This document shows, in pieces, positions 49,746 to 58,162 of a DNA stretch of 64,000 bases. Numbering within the stretch: the first letter of the stretch is position 1; the number at the start of each line of letters is the position of its first letter. Under the pieces are notes generated by a model, which worked only from the letters and a program-made list of their open reading frames with translations, had not been told where the DNA came from and ran no database searches. The stretch is from CAYUVH01 sp964448135 (GTDB lineage: Bacteria; Verrucomicrobiota; Verrucomicrobiia; Limisphaerales; UBA8199), in the NCBI GenBank assembly GCA_964448135.1, contig CAYUVH010000052.1, positions 62,001 through 126,000 of the forward strand. Direction: 5' to 3'. Both the position numbers and the translations under genes were made by a program.

Positions 49746-51416
49746 ATGCGCAAAAGCGTCTTTATCGCGGGGGTTTTGCTGGTTTTGTTGGCGGCGGGCT
49801 TCTGGTTTGTGGGCCGGCCGGCCTATCGCAAGCATCGCGAAACGGTCAGCATGCAAAAGGCGCGTGATTACCTCGCCAAGGGGGACGTGCGCAACGCCAA
49901 CCTCATGGCGCGCCAGACGCTGCTGGCCAACCCGAACAACCTGGAGGCCTGCCGCATGATCGCGGAAATCGCCGAGGCGCTCCGCCACCCCCTCGCCCTG
50001 GATTACCGCCGCCGCGCCGTCGAAATCGAGCCCTCCATCTCGAACAAACTCCAACTTGCCTCCACCGCGCTGCGCGCCCAGGGCCCGCCGTTTCCGCTGG
50101 CCACCCAGACGCTGGATGATCTGGCAGACACCGCGCGCAATGATGCCTCCTACCACGTCCTTCGCGGCGAACTGTCACTGAAAATGAAAAAGCCGGCGGT
50201 TGCCGAAGAGGAATTCGCCGAAGCCAGCCGCCTCGACCCGACCAATGAACTACACCAGTTGAATCTTGCCGTGCTGCGCCTGCACTCGACCAACGCCGTG
50301 CAGGCCGCCCAAGCCAAAGCCACCCTCGAACGCCTGCGCGCGCACCCGCAACTGGGGGCCGTGGCCTTGCGCTGGCTGGTCGCCGAAAGCTTCGGGCAAA
50401 AAGACTACGCAGCCGCCACGAGGTTCTCCCAGCTCCTGCTGACCAACAAATACGCCACCCTCGACGACCGGCTGCAGCACCTGACGCTTTTGCGCCAGAA
50501 CAGCCCGGCCCAGGTCACGGCTTTCCTGGCAGAGACGCAGCGTGGCGCGACGAATTCCGCGGGCGCCGTTTACGGAGTCGCGATTTGGATGATCAATCAT
50601 AGCCTGGCCCAGGAGACGATGGATTGGCTGGGCAGCCTGCCGGCCAAGGTGCGCGCCGAACAACCGGTGCCGCTCGCGCTGGTGGATGCCTACCAGGCCC
50701 GCAAGGACTGGGCGGGGCTCGAAGTATTTCTGCAAAACCAGCAGTGGAACGAGTTGGAATTTCTCCGCCTGGCTTATCTCTCGCAAGCCGCCCTCAAGCA
50801 AGGCCAGGAGCAGGCGGCAGACACCCGCTGGCGGCTGGCGTTACAAAAAGCCGAGGACCGGCTGGGCGCGCTCACGGCCCTCCTTAGCATGGCGACGTCG
50901 TGGCGGCGCGATCAGGCACGGGAGGAGTTGTTGTGGCAGATCACCCACCGTTACCCGCGGGAACGCTGGGCGCTGAATGAACTGAGCCGCACCTATCAGG
51001 TGACGGGGGACACGCGGGCACTCAATCGCGTGTACTCCTCCATGGCCAGTTTCAATCCGAACGACCGCATGGCCGCGAACGACTACGCCGCGACTTCATT
51101 GCTCCTGAACATCAACCTCGCCAAAGCCCACCAGGCCGCCAAGGACGGCTATCTCCAGCATCCCGACGATGCAGTGATCGCTTCCACGTACGCGCTTTCT
51201 CTGCACCTGCAAAACCGCACGCGGGAAGGGATCGTCATTCTGGAAAAGCTCAAGCCCGCCAGCCTGCAGGATCCGCAAATCGCGCTCTATTACGGAGTTT
51301 TGCTGGCAGCCGACGGCCAGACCAACAAGGCCGCCCCCTTTCTTGCCCTCGCGCGCAAAGCCAGGCTGTTGCCCGAGGAAAAAGCCCTGCTCGCCGCCGC
51401 CAGCCCCGCGTCCTGA
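49746..51416 (+). CDS. Exported or membrane-anchored TPR-repeat protein
   Basis: A 556-residue protein starting at ATG 49746. Residues 4-24 (VFIAGVLLVLLAAGFWFVG) form one membrane helix or signal anchor, leaving the rest outside the cytoplasm. Then follow tetratricopeptide-like helix pairs along the whole length, for example KARDYLAKGDVRNANLMARQ and SYHVLRGELSLKMKKPAVAE. TPR proteins hold complexes together and are often found with PEP-CTERM/EPS systems, where they assist export or assembly. Here it is divergent from the PEP-CTERM gene with a 150-base shared upstream region. No enzyme motif is seen. Confidence 0.82.
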   Translation: MRKSVFIAGVLLVLLAAGFWFVGRPAYRKHRETVSMQKARDYLAKGDVRNANLMARQTLLANPNNLEACRMIAEIAEALRHPLALDYRRRAVEIEPSISNKLQLASTALRAQGPPFPLATQTLDDLADTARNDASYHVLRGELSLKMKKPAVAEEEFAEASRLDPTNELHQLNLAVLRLHSTNAVQAAQAKATLERLRAHPQLGAVALRWLVAESFGQKDYAAATRFSQLLLTNKYATLDDRLQHLTLLRQNSPAQVTAFLAETQRGATNSAGAVYGVAIWMINHSLAQETMDWLGSLPAKVRAEQPVPLALVDAYQARKDWAGLEVFLQNQQWNELEFLRLAYLSQAALKQGQEQAADTRWRLALQKAEDRLGALTALLSMATSWRRDQAREELLWQITHRYPRERWALNELSRTYQVTGDTRALNRVYSSMASFNPNDRMAANDYAATSLLLNINLAKAHQAAKDGYLQHPDDAVIASTYALSLHLQNRTREGIVILEKLKPASLQDPQIALYYGVLLAADGQTNKAAPFLALARKARLLPEEKALLAAASPAS

Positions 51417-51458
51417 CGCGAAATCAAGACGAAGTAGAGAGCGAGGCTGGGCGTTGGA

Positions 51459-51845
51459 ATGGCCGACATTGGTAAATACAGCTCCCTGGACGTCGGCTTG
51501 CTTAGGGAGCAGGTGGCCTTTGAATATCTCCAATTGTTCGAGCAGAGCGTGGATGGAACCTCCTATAGGGAATACCCGGTGCCGGCGGAAGTCAAAACTC
51601 CAGAGGACGGCCGTTTTGGCGCAGTTAAGGTTCGCGCAATCATGCGCTTAGCTTCAACAATTCCGCCGGCCATCACCTTGCTGCCCAGGCGACAACTTCT
51701 AGAGGATTGGGATTTCGACGTCGTGGCGGCCACCATTCCAATTGAAGGCGCAGTAGTCCTCCTCCTTTTCTATTCGCATATTCTTCCGGAGTCTCCGCCG
51801 GACCTGGAGCAGCTGTCGCGCGCGGTGAAGGGAAAACGGAATTGA
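51459..51845 (+). CDS. Hypothetical protein, about 128 residues
   Basis: A 128-residue acidic protein starting at ATG 51459, 42 bases after the TPR gene. I do not recognise the family. It has ADIGKYSSLDVGLLREQVAFEY at the start and one hydrophobic stretch (PIEGAVVLLLFYSHIL) that could be a core strand pair and not a membrane helix. Codon use is less GC-biased than in its neighbours. Coding is plausible but not certain. Confidence 0.5.
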   Translation: MADIGKYSSLDVGLLREQVAFEYLQLFEQSVDGTSYREYPVPAEVKTPEDGRFGAVKVRAIMRLASTIPPAITLLPRRQLLEDWDFDVVAATIPIEGAVVLLLFYSHILPESPPDLEQLSRAVKGKRN

Positions 51846-51945
51846 GCCGACGGATGCAAAGCACACATCAACGCATCAATACAAACGTCCTCACAAAAAA
51901 TAATGGGCATTCGCCACGTCAATGGCATGATGCGCACGAAAGTTG

Positions 51946-53349
51946 ATGAGACTGGTTTCCAAGAAGTTGGTCCGAAGATTTGGCGCGCTGGCGCTCGCGG
52001 TCCTGATGCCGCTGTTCCTGGGCGGCAAGAGTTACAGCAGCGGCAGCAGTAAGAGCTATTCGTCGTCTTCGTCGCATAGCTCCTCTTCATCGTCGTCCTC
52101 GCGAAGCTCTTCGTCTTCGCCGTCGCGCAGTTCGAGTTCGAGCTCCAGTTCCGGCGGAACACGCTCGTATGGCAGCGGGAGCAGCTCGACGCGGAGTTCG
52201 TCGTCGGGCGGCAGCAAAAGCACATTCAGCTCGGGATCGGGTTCGACGAGCAGCCGGAGCAGTTCTGGTTCGAGTTCCAGCCCTGGATCGGGATCGAGTT
52301 CCAGCTCCGGCGGCAGTCAAAAGAGTTTTAGTTCCAGCGGCGGAAAGAGCTACTCCTCCGGTTCCACGTGGAGCAGCGATGGGCGGCACAGCTACAGCTC
52401 GGGCAAAAGCTACGGCAGCAGCGGCTCCAGCAAGAGTTTTTCCTCGGGAAATAATTCCTACGGTTCATCCTCCCCGTCCTCGTCCGAAAGATTTTCACCC
52501 AGCACCCCGGCGGTTTCATCGGGCGGCATGAGCTTCGACAACGCGGCGGCCCAGGCGTCCAAGCAACAATCCAGCCAGCGCGATTTCGCCCGCTTCAAGG
52601 AATCCCCGTCATCGTCGCCGGCACCGCCTCCGCTTCCGGCAACCTCTTCGACCCGGCCGCCCTCCGCAAAATCAGCTTCCCCGGCATCGGCGGTTTCGCC
52701 AGGCGGGATGAGCTTCGACAACGCGGCGGCGCAGGCGTCCAAGCAGGAGGCCAGCCAGCGGGACTTCGCGCGGTATAATGAATCGCAAAAGCCGCCCGTC
52801 GCGCCACCTCCCATCCCCGCTGCGAGGTCGTCCCCGCCCTTGTCGACGACGACCACCACGCGCTACACGTATCACGAACCGGTTTACATCCCGACGCAGG
52901 TGGTGATTTCAACGCGGCCGACGCGGTTTTATTCGACCTTCAATCCCTACGTTTCGCGGCCGGTCGTGATTTACCACGACCCCTACAACAGCTTCTTCTG
53001 GTGGTGGCTGCTGGACCGCACGCTCGATGACCGCGCGTATTGGACTTATCACCATCAGTACGACATGGACCCCGCCCGTTACCAGGCGCTGGTGGCCAAC
53101 GACCAGCAGCTCGCGGATCGCGTTTCACAATTGGAAGCGCAGCAGGTGCCGCGCGATCCGACCTACACACCGGCGGGCATGGACCGTGATCTCATGTATT
53201 CGGACGAGCATATCGCGCAGGTGTACCACAACCGGCCAACGCATTCCGGCCAGGTGGCGTTCTGGGTCCTGGGCGTGCCGGTGGCGATTGGCTTCACCGG
53301 CTTCTTCATCTGGCTCATCTGGTTTAAACGCTGGCAGACTGCAACCTGA
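51946..53349 (+). CDS. Ser-rich exported protein with conserved C-terminal membrane region
   Basis: A 467-residue protein; ATG 51946 (MRLVSKKLVRRFGALALAV) opens a signal peptide. Residues about 28-185 are nearly pure Ser with Gly and Lys, using mixed Ser codons. Two near-identical blocks follow around GGMSFDNAAAQASKQ, each continuing SQRDFARF or SQRDFARY and ending in a Pro-rich linker, so this part arose by an in-frame duplication. The last 170 residues are conserved-looking: TYHEPVYIPTQVVISTRPTR, DPYNSFFWWWLLDRTLDD and YTPAGMDRDLMYSDEHIAQ, with a final membrane helix. The next gene, encoding a DUF350 protein, starts 10 bases later, so they act together. Confidence 0.75.
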   Translation: MRLVSKKLVRRFGALALAVLMPLFLGGKSYSSGSSKSYSSSSSHSSSSSSSSRSSSSSPSRSSSSSSSSGGTRSYGSGSSSTRSSSSGGSKSTFSSGSGSTSSRSSSGSSSSPGSGSSSSSGGSQKSFSSSGGKSYSSGSTWSSDGRHSYSSGKSYGSSGSSKSFSSGNNSYGSSSPSSSERFSPSTPAVSSGGMSFDNAAAQASKQQSSQRDFARFKESPSSSPAPPPLPATSSTRPPSAKSASPASAVSPGGMSFDNAAAQASKQEASQRDFARYNESQKPPVAPPPIPAARSSPPLSTTTTTRYTYHEPVYIPTQVVISTRPTRFYSTFNPYVSRPVVIYHDPYNSFFWWWLLDRTLDDRAYWTYHHQYDMDPARYQALVANDQQLADRVSQLEAQQVPRDPTYTPAGMDRDLMYSDEHIAQVYHNRPTHSGQVAFWVLGVPVAIGFTGFFIWLIWFKRWQTAT

Positions 53350-53359
53350 TCAAAACTCT

Positions 53360-53599
53360 ATGCAACTAAACCTCCCCGACTACTTCCTCACGGACATCGT
53401 CGTGACGTTCGGCTTTGGCCTGCTCGCGATCTTCCTGATCGTGCTCGGCTACGTCATCTTCGATAAACTTACGCCCAAGCTGGATTTCAGCCTCGAACTG
53501 AGCAAAGGCAACAACGCCCTCGCGATCGTCGTCGGCAGTTTCATCCTGGGCCTGTGCTACGTCGTGGCGCGGGTGGTGTCCTCGATACTGGGCGCGTAG
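53360..53599 (+). CDS. DUF350-family membrane protein
   Basis: A 79-residue protein with two helices (DIVVTFGFGLLAIFLIVLGY and NALAIVVGSFILGLCYVVAR). Between them is IFDKLTPKLDFSLELSKGN, the recognisable DUF350 (UPF0719) connector. ATG 53360 is chosen; a longer frame upstream is inside the Ser-rich gene. DUF350 proteins occur in membrane-stress-type clusters with DUF2491, DUF4178, PspA-like or spermidine-synthase-related genes, but their function is unknown. It lies 10 bases after the Ser-rich gene and 34 bases before the next gene. Confidence 0.83.
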   Translation: MQLNLPDYFLTDIVVTFGFGLLAIFLIVLGYVIFDKLTPKLDFSLELSKGNNALAIVVGSFILGLCYVVARVVSSILGA

Positions 53600-53633
53600 C
53601 CGCAATTCCCGCGCGCCCGACCTCCGACCCGTT

Positions 53634-54320
53634 ATGGACCCCAAGAAACCCGGCAAGACCCTTTGGGAAATGCTGTGCGAACGCCTGCGCCACTCCGGCG
53701 GCAACGGCTCCGGCATCGCCTTTGCCAATCCGCTCGATCTGCGCGTCGGCAGCGCCCAAACCATCTCCTTCGCCAACGGCCCGGAATTCGCCAACCACGA
53801 CTTCACGGTCACGGAGATCCGCGAGTACACGCGGCACATGGGCGGAAAGGATTTCCAGTTTACCGACTATTTGCTGCACGGCGTGAACACGAAATCGTTC
53901 GACGCGAACGCGACGCTGGATCCGAAATTGCGCGCGGTGCCCAACCAAGCCGGCGGCCAGGACACCCTGCTGTTGAAAGTTTACGACGAATTTGCGTTCT
54001 CGGAGGACTTTCTGGGCGTCGTGAAGGACGACACCGGCGTCTTTGAAGTGACCGACGATGCCACGGGCGCGAAGGAGACTTTCACCCGCATCAATGAGGT
54101 GCGCGATTCGTATCACGCGGCGGTGATGGCCGTCACCGCCACCACGCCGGATGGCAAGGCCGCGCCCGGGAAGGTTAATCCGCTTAAAATCGAGTATTGG
54201 GATTACTGGCGGGACGTGGACCTCGGAGGGGGGAAGAAGGCGCGGGAATTCATTTTTGTGGAAATGAACTCGGACACAGGTTGGTTTCAGATTTGGCGGG
54301 GGCGGGAATTTTTCTCTTAA
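53634..54320 (+). CDS. Cytoplasmic protein, possibly DUF2491/DUF4178-like
   Basis: A 228-residue soluble protein, third gene of the run with the Ser-rich and DUF350 genes. ATG 53634. The order of strands is like that of DUF2491 (YjfK) or DUF4178: IAFANPLDLRVGSAQTISF, then FTVTEIREYTRHMGGKDFQF, DTLLLKVYDEFAFSEDFLGV and IFVEMNSDTGWFQIWRGREF. I cannot tell the two families apart by eye. Homologous clusters pair such proteins with DUF350, so context supports the guess. The stop codon is part of a TAATCC hexamer array, a sign that the array grew into the gene end. Confidence 0.55.
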   Translation: MDPKKPGKTLWEMLCERLRHSGGNGSGIAFANPLDLRVGSAQTISFANGPEFANHDFTVTEIREYTRHMGGKDFQFTDYLLHGVNTKSFDANATLDPKLRAVPNQAGGQDTLLLKVYDEFAFSEDFLGVVKDDTGVFEVTDDATGAKETFTRINEVRDSYHAAVMAVTATTPDGKAAPGKVNPLKIEYWDYWRDVDLGGGKKAREFIFVEMNSDTGWFQIWRGREFFS

Positions 54321-54350
54321 TCCTGATCTTGATCGTAATCCCAATCCTCC
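54317..54350 (+). repeat. Degenerate TAATCC-type hexamer array
   Basis: Units TTAATC, CTGATC, TTGATC, GTAATC and CCAATC follow each other, and the stop codon at 54318-54320 is inside. Compare 28953-28985 and 40345-40392. No GTTGC-rich element lies nearby here. Confidence 0.55.
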
Positions 54351-54371
54351 TCCGCTCTCACGGTGAAAAGA

Positions 54372-54406
54372 CGAAGGCCGCCGGGTTCAAACCCCGGCGG
54401 CCTTCG
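54372..54406 (-). terminator. Terminator hairpin for the YlbF-family gene
   Basis: A 14-bp stem (CGAAGGCCGCCGGG at 54372-54385 with its complement at 54393-54406) and a 7-base loop. On the minus strand it is followed by TCTTTTC, so it fits a rho-independent terminator for the gene ending at 54457. It also separates the convergent gene ending at 54320. Confidence 0.82.
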
Positions 54407-54456
54407 ATCCGTAGTAGCGGTCCGCGACCGCAAATTCTTCGGGCTGACGCCCGTGC

Positions 54457-54891
54457 TTAGTGACAGCCGCAGCCGCCACCACCGCCGCCGCTTCCGCTGC
54501 CGCAGCAACCACCACCGCCGAGTTCGTCTTCGGACGGCACGCGGCCCAACTCAAGGGTTTTGCCGACGTACTTCTTGATGGTCTTCTGGATGTCGTTGAG
54601 CTGTTCCTGGGCTTCCAGGTAATTGCGCGCGACCGGATTGCGCAGGAGCGTATCGCGGTGCTGTTCGAAATCAGCGATTTCCTCGCCGGTCAGCGGCAGG
54701 CCCTGGTGCTGCTTTTCGTGGAGGGCGTTGCCCTTGTCCACGAGGGATTCATACTGGCTCTTGAGCTTGTCATCGGCCATGAAGGCGTCGATGCGCTGGC
54801 GCAGGTCCTGGGTTTCCGGCTGGTCCAGGATGGCCTGGCACAACTCGACGGTTTTCCGCATGATCGCGGTCTGTTCGATCGTAGTTTCCAT
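54457..54891 (-). CDS. YlbF-family protein with Gly/Cys-rich tail
   Basis: A 144-residue protein from ATG 54891. Residues 1 to about 120 are the helical YlbF/YmcA fold (TVELCQAILDQPETQDLRQRI, FEQHRDTLLRNPVARNYLEAQEQLNDIQ). In Bacillus these proteins form a complex that binds an Fe-S cluster and regulates RNA processing. The last 20 residues are a tail, GGGGCC then GSGSGGGGGGCGCH, with four Cys and a terminal His, suited to bind metal or a cluster. Such tails are known from some relatives, but the function in this phylum is not known. The gene stands alone, with a terminator after it. Confidence 0.8.
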   Translation of the reverse strand: METTIEQTAIMRKTVELCQAILDQPETQDLRQRIDAFMADDKLKSQYESLVDKGNALHEKQHQGLPLTGEEIADFEQHRDTLLRNPVARNYLEAQEQLNDIQKTIKKYVGKTLELGRVPSEDELGGGGCCGSGSGGGGGGCGCH

Positions 54892-55010
54892 ATTTAAATC
54901 TCCGGCAGCGGGAATAATTACACCTAATTCTCAAGTGAACTGTGAGCCGCAGCCACGCCATAATACATCACACGAAGGCCCCAAAGGCAAATTCTATTTG
55001 CCGGGCGGTA

Positions 55011-55034
55011 ATTGGTCAGGCAGGTCTGACCAAT
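55011..55034. other. Short hairpin downstream of nuoN
   Basis: ATTGGTCAG at 55011-55019 and CTGACCAAT at 55026-55034 form a 9-bp stem with a 6-base loop. There is no T-run on either side, so it is not a clear rho-independent terminator. It lies 52 bases beyond the nuoN stop in the non-coding gap 54892-55085, in which I see nothing else. Confidence 0.35.
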
Positions 55035-55085
55035 CCTCCGGCCTGACCATTATGCGCCGGGACAAGGGGCGCTGCTGAAGCTCGA

Positions 55086-56582
55086 TTAGTGCAAGGCTTG
55101 GATTGCTTCCTGCGCGGCGCGGAGGGCGGGGCCGGGAAGCAAGCCGAGCACCAGCATGCCCGCGAGACAGAGACAAAGGGCGATGCGGCTGGAGCAGGAG
55201 ATTTGGATGGGCGTGAGGTCCGGGGCATCTTCAGACCAGTAGATGGCGCGGATGACCCCGAAGTAGAAATAAAGGGAGACGACCACACCCGCGATGGCGA
55301 CGAAACTAAGCGCATAGAAACCGCACATGGCCGGGGCGGAGACCAGGGCGGCTTTGAAGAGCAGGAATTTGCCAAAGAAACCCGCGAGCGGCGGGATGCC
55401 GGCGAGCGACACGATGGCCAGGGTGAGCGTCGCCGCGAGGAAGGGCGAGCGCTTGTGCAGTCCGGCGAGGGCGGAGATGTCATCGGTGTCGGCATTGCGC
55501 AGGGCTAGGCAGATGACAGCGAACGCACCAAGGACGGTGAACAGGTAACCGGCGAGGTAGTAAAGCACCGCGGTGCCGCCCGGGCTGACGCCTAGTTTTT
55601 CGCCACCGAGGCCGGCGGCCATAGCGGCCACGCCGATCAGGATGTAGCCGGCGTGGGCGATGCTGGAGTAGCCGAGGAGGCGTTTGAGGTTGGTCACCCG
55701 AATCGCACAGAGATTGCCGTAAATGATCGAAGCGCCGGAAAGGACCATGAGCAGCTTGGGCAAATGGACGGTGATGTCGGGCAGCGCCGTGAACAGGAGG
55801 CGCAGGAGCAGCGCGAAGCCCGCGGCCTTCGAGCCGACGGCGAGGAAGGCGGTGGTCGGCGCGGGTGCGCCTTGATAGACATCCGGCGCCCAAATCTGGA
55901 AGGGAACCGCGGAAATTTTGAAGCCGAGGCCGGCGAGAACCAGCGCGAGGCCGAAGAGCATGATGCGATTCCCAGCCAGGGGGGCGCTGGCGACGGCGAG
56001 TTCGTTGAAATTGAGGGTTTTCGACATCCCGAAGATCAAGGCGATGCCGAAAACGGTGCAGCCGGTGGAGAGCGCGCCGATGACGAGGTATTTTACGCCG
56101 GCTTCGAGCGAGGCGAGGCGGTTGCGCTGGAAGCTGGTCAGGATGTAGAACGTGACGGTGATGAGTTCGAGGGAGACGAACAGCATCGCGAAGTCATTCG
56201 CCGACGCGGCGAACATCATGCCGCTGAGCGCGAAGAGAGTGAGGGCGAAGTATTCGGCCACGCCCGCGCCGAAGCGCTCGGAGTACTCGGCGGACATCAG
56301 GAGCACGAGCAAACCGGCGAGCAGGAAGAAGCGCTTGAAGAAAAGCGCCAGACCGTCGAGGACGTACGCGCCGTGGGCGGCGTCGGGTCCGAAAGCATAG
56401 CGGACTTCGCCGGGAGCAAGATTCAGCTTCCAGTAACTCAGAATGAGAATGACACCCAGACCGGCCGCGCCGATCAACCCGAGGCAGCGGCGGGAGCCGG
56501 CGGGAAGAAAGAGGTCCGCCAGCAACACGCCCAGGGCGAGCGCGATGACGAGATATTCGTGAGTGGGGAGGAGGGCGTTCAT
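55086..56582 (-). CDS. nuoN: NADH-quinone oxidoreductase subunit N
   Basis: A 498-residue membrane subunit of complex I, last gene of the operon. ATG 56582 overlaps the nuoM stop as ATGA; a longer frame upstream would run inside nuoM. There are about 14 hydrophobic segments, including the Lys-bearing helix EAGVKYLVIGALSTG and YSSIAHAGYILIGV, typical of proton-pumping antiporter-like subunits. Together with NuoM and NuoL it should pump protons at the distal membrane arm. Confidence 0.93.
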   Translation of the reverse strand: MNALLPTHEYLVIALALGVLLADLFLPAGSRRCLGLIGAAGLGVILILSYWKLNLAPGEVRYAFGPDAAHGAYVLDGLALFFKRFFLLAGLLVLLMSAEYSERFGAGVAEYFALTLFALSGMMFAASANDFAMLFVSLELITVTFYILTSFQRNRLASLEAGVKYLVIGALSTGCTVFGIALIFGMSKTLNFNELAVASAPLAGNRIMLFGLALVLAGLGFKISAVPFQIWAPDVYQGAPAPTTAFLAVGSKAAGFALLLRLLFTALPDITVHLPKLLMVLSGASIIYGNLCAIRVTNLKRLLGYSSIAHAGYILIGVAAMAAGLGGEKLGVSPGGTAVLYYLAGYLFTVLGAFAVICLALRNADTDDISALAGLHKRSPFLAATLTLAIVSLAGIPPLAGFFGKFLLFKAALVSAPAMCGFYALSFVAIAGVVVSLYFYFGVIRAIYWSEDAPDLTPIQISCSSRIALCLCLAGMLVLGLLPGPALRAAQEAIQALH

Positions 56583-58156
56583 CGCAATGACGAAGCACGA
56601 ATGACGAAATCCGAAGGAAGCTCGAATGACGAATGATCGAATGGTGAGTCTGACGCGCGGACAACGACGGAGGCGCTGGCCGTGGGCGATCTCAGAACAT
56701 TCTCGGCAACCGAGGGAGTGATCTTTTGGGTGAGCAAGCCAGGGAAACAGCCGAAGATCACCAGGCAGGCGAGGAGAGTAAGGATTGGGAGTTTGCGCCA
56801 GAGGCTGGTTTTTTCGGGAGTGAAACGGATGGTTTCCGGCAGCGGACCTTGGAGGACGGACCGGACGGCACGCAACATGTAAACCGCGCCGATGATCAGC
56901 GCGCCCCAGGCTGCGAGGACGGTAAAGGCGGGGAGATCCTTCCAAGCGCCGAAGAGGACGGCGACTTCACCGATGAAATTCGCAAAGCCCGGCAGGCCGC
57001 AACCCGCGAAGGCCGCGACCATCAGCGCGCCGCCAACAAAGGGGAGGCGACGCAGCAGACCACCCATCTGGCTCATCTCGAACGTGCCGGCACGATCGCC
57101 GATCAAGCCGGTGAGCGCGAAAGTCAACGCCGCAAGGAAGCCGTGGGCGATCATGACCACCACGGCGCCGGTGATGCCGATGAGATTGAAGGCGGCGATG
57201 CCGAGGAACACGAAGCCCATGTGCGCGATGCTGGAGTAGGCGGCAAGGCGTTTGAGATCGGTCTGGCGCATGGCGACCCAGCCGCAATAGATAAGGTTGC
57301 CGAGACAGAGCCAGGCGATGAACCGCGCCCATTCGTGGGCGGCATCGGGGAGCAGCGGAAGCGCGATGCGGATGAGGCCGTAGAGGCCGAATTTTTTCAG
57401 CGCGCCCGCATGGAGCATTGCCGTGGAGGTTGGCGCGTAAGCGTAGCCCGCAGGCGCCCAGGTGTGGAAAGGCCAGAGAGAAACCAGGATGCCGAAGCCA
57501 AAGAGCAGCAGAGGGAAGATGAAATGTTGCGAGCCACCGGAGAGAGGCTTTTCGGCCAGATATTTGGTCAGGTCTGCGATATCGAAGCTGTTCGCGCCCG
57601 CCTGCACATACAACGCGATCAGGCCGATGAGGGCGATGAGCGCGCCGAGGCTGAGGTAGAGGGTGATATTGAAAGCGGTGTAAACACGGTTATCGCCCCG
57701 GCCCCAAACGCCGATCATGATGAACGTGGGGACGAGCGCGAGTTCGTGAAAAAAATAGAAGAGGAAAAGATCGAGCGACGCAAACGCTCCAAGGACGCCG
57801 CCAGCCATCAGGAGCAGGAGAATGTAGAATTCCTTTTCGCGGCGGCGGATTTCCCAACCGGCGCACGCGGCGGCCAGCGCAACGATGGCGGCCATGAGGA
57901 CGAGGCCGACGTTGATGCCGTCCACCCCGACGTGATAACTGAGGCCGAGGGAGGCGACCCAGGGATTGCGCTGTTCGAATTGATACCCCGGCGCTCCCGC
58001 GTGGAAGCCGCAAAACATGACGACCGCCAGCAAGGCGGAACCGAGCGTCGCGAATATCGCCGCCCCCTGCATGACCACGCTGTAGGTGCGCGGCACAAAC
58101 GCGAGCACCAGGGCGGTGAGCAAAGGCAGGAAAATGATGGCGGTGAGGATGGACAT
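56579..58156 (-). CDS. nuoM: NADH-quinone oxidoreductase subunit M
   Basis: A 525-residue proton-pumping subunit. ATG 58156 starts LTAIIFLPLLTALVLAFVP, 6 bases after the nuoL stop. The family residues are visible in the FYFFHELALVPTFIMIGVWG helix and in AAYSSIAHMGFVFLG. The last 21 residues or so (from SPFDHSSFEL) are read from a heptamer array at 56583-56643, so the natural C-terminus was probably a little earlier and the array lengthened it. nuoN starts inside its stop codon. Confidence 0.94.
   Translation of the reverse strand: MSILTAIIFLPLLTALVLAFVPRTYSVVMQGAAIFATLGSALLAVVMFCGFHAGAPGYQFEQRNPWVASLGLSYHVGVDGINVGLVLMAAIVALAAACAGWEIRRREKEFYILLLLMAGGVLGAFASLDLFLFYFFHELALVPTFIMIGVWGRGDNRVYTAFNITLYLSLGALIALIGLIALYVQAGANSFDIADLTKYLAEKPLSGGSQHFIFPLLLFGFGILVSLWPFHTWAPAGYAYAPTSTAMLHAGALKKFGLYGLIRIALPLLPDAAHEWARFIAWLCLGNLIYCGWVAMRQTDLKRLAAYSSIAHMGFVFLGIAAFNLIGITGAVVVMIAHGFLAALTFALTGLIGDRAGTFEMSQMGGLLRRLPFVGGALMVAAFAGCGLPGFANFIGEVAVLFGAWKDLPAFTVLAAWGALIIGAVYMLRAVRSVLQGPLPETIRFTPEKTSLWRKLPILTLLACLVIFGCFPGLLTQKITPSVAENVLRSPTASASVVVRASDSPFDHSSFELPSDFVIRASSLR
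56583..56643. repeat. ACGAATG-type heptamer array inside the end of nuoM
   Basis: Units ATGACGA, AGCACGA, ATGACGA and CGAATGA lie in the last codons of nuoM on the minus strand. The same motif is found at 44573-44731 and 46147-46285, so the array has extended an essential gene without breaking it. Confidence 0.65.
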
Positions 58157-58162
58157 GCGCGG

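Noticed and set aside
51990..52500. Phase-variable simple repeat in the Ser-rich coding region
   Set aside because: Ser codons are mixed (TCG, AGC, TCC, AGT) with no long pure unit, so slippage seems unlikely to switch the gene.
55011..55034. Rho-independent terminator after nuoN
   Set aside because: There is a stem, but no T-run follows on either strand; listed only as a hairpin.
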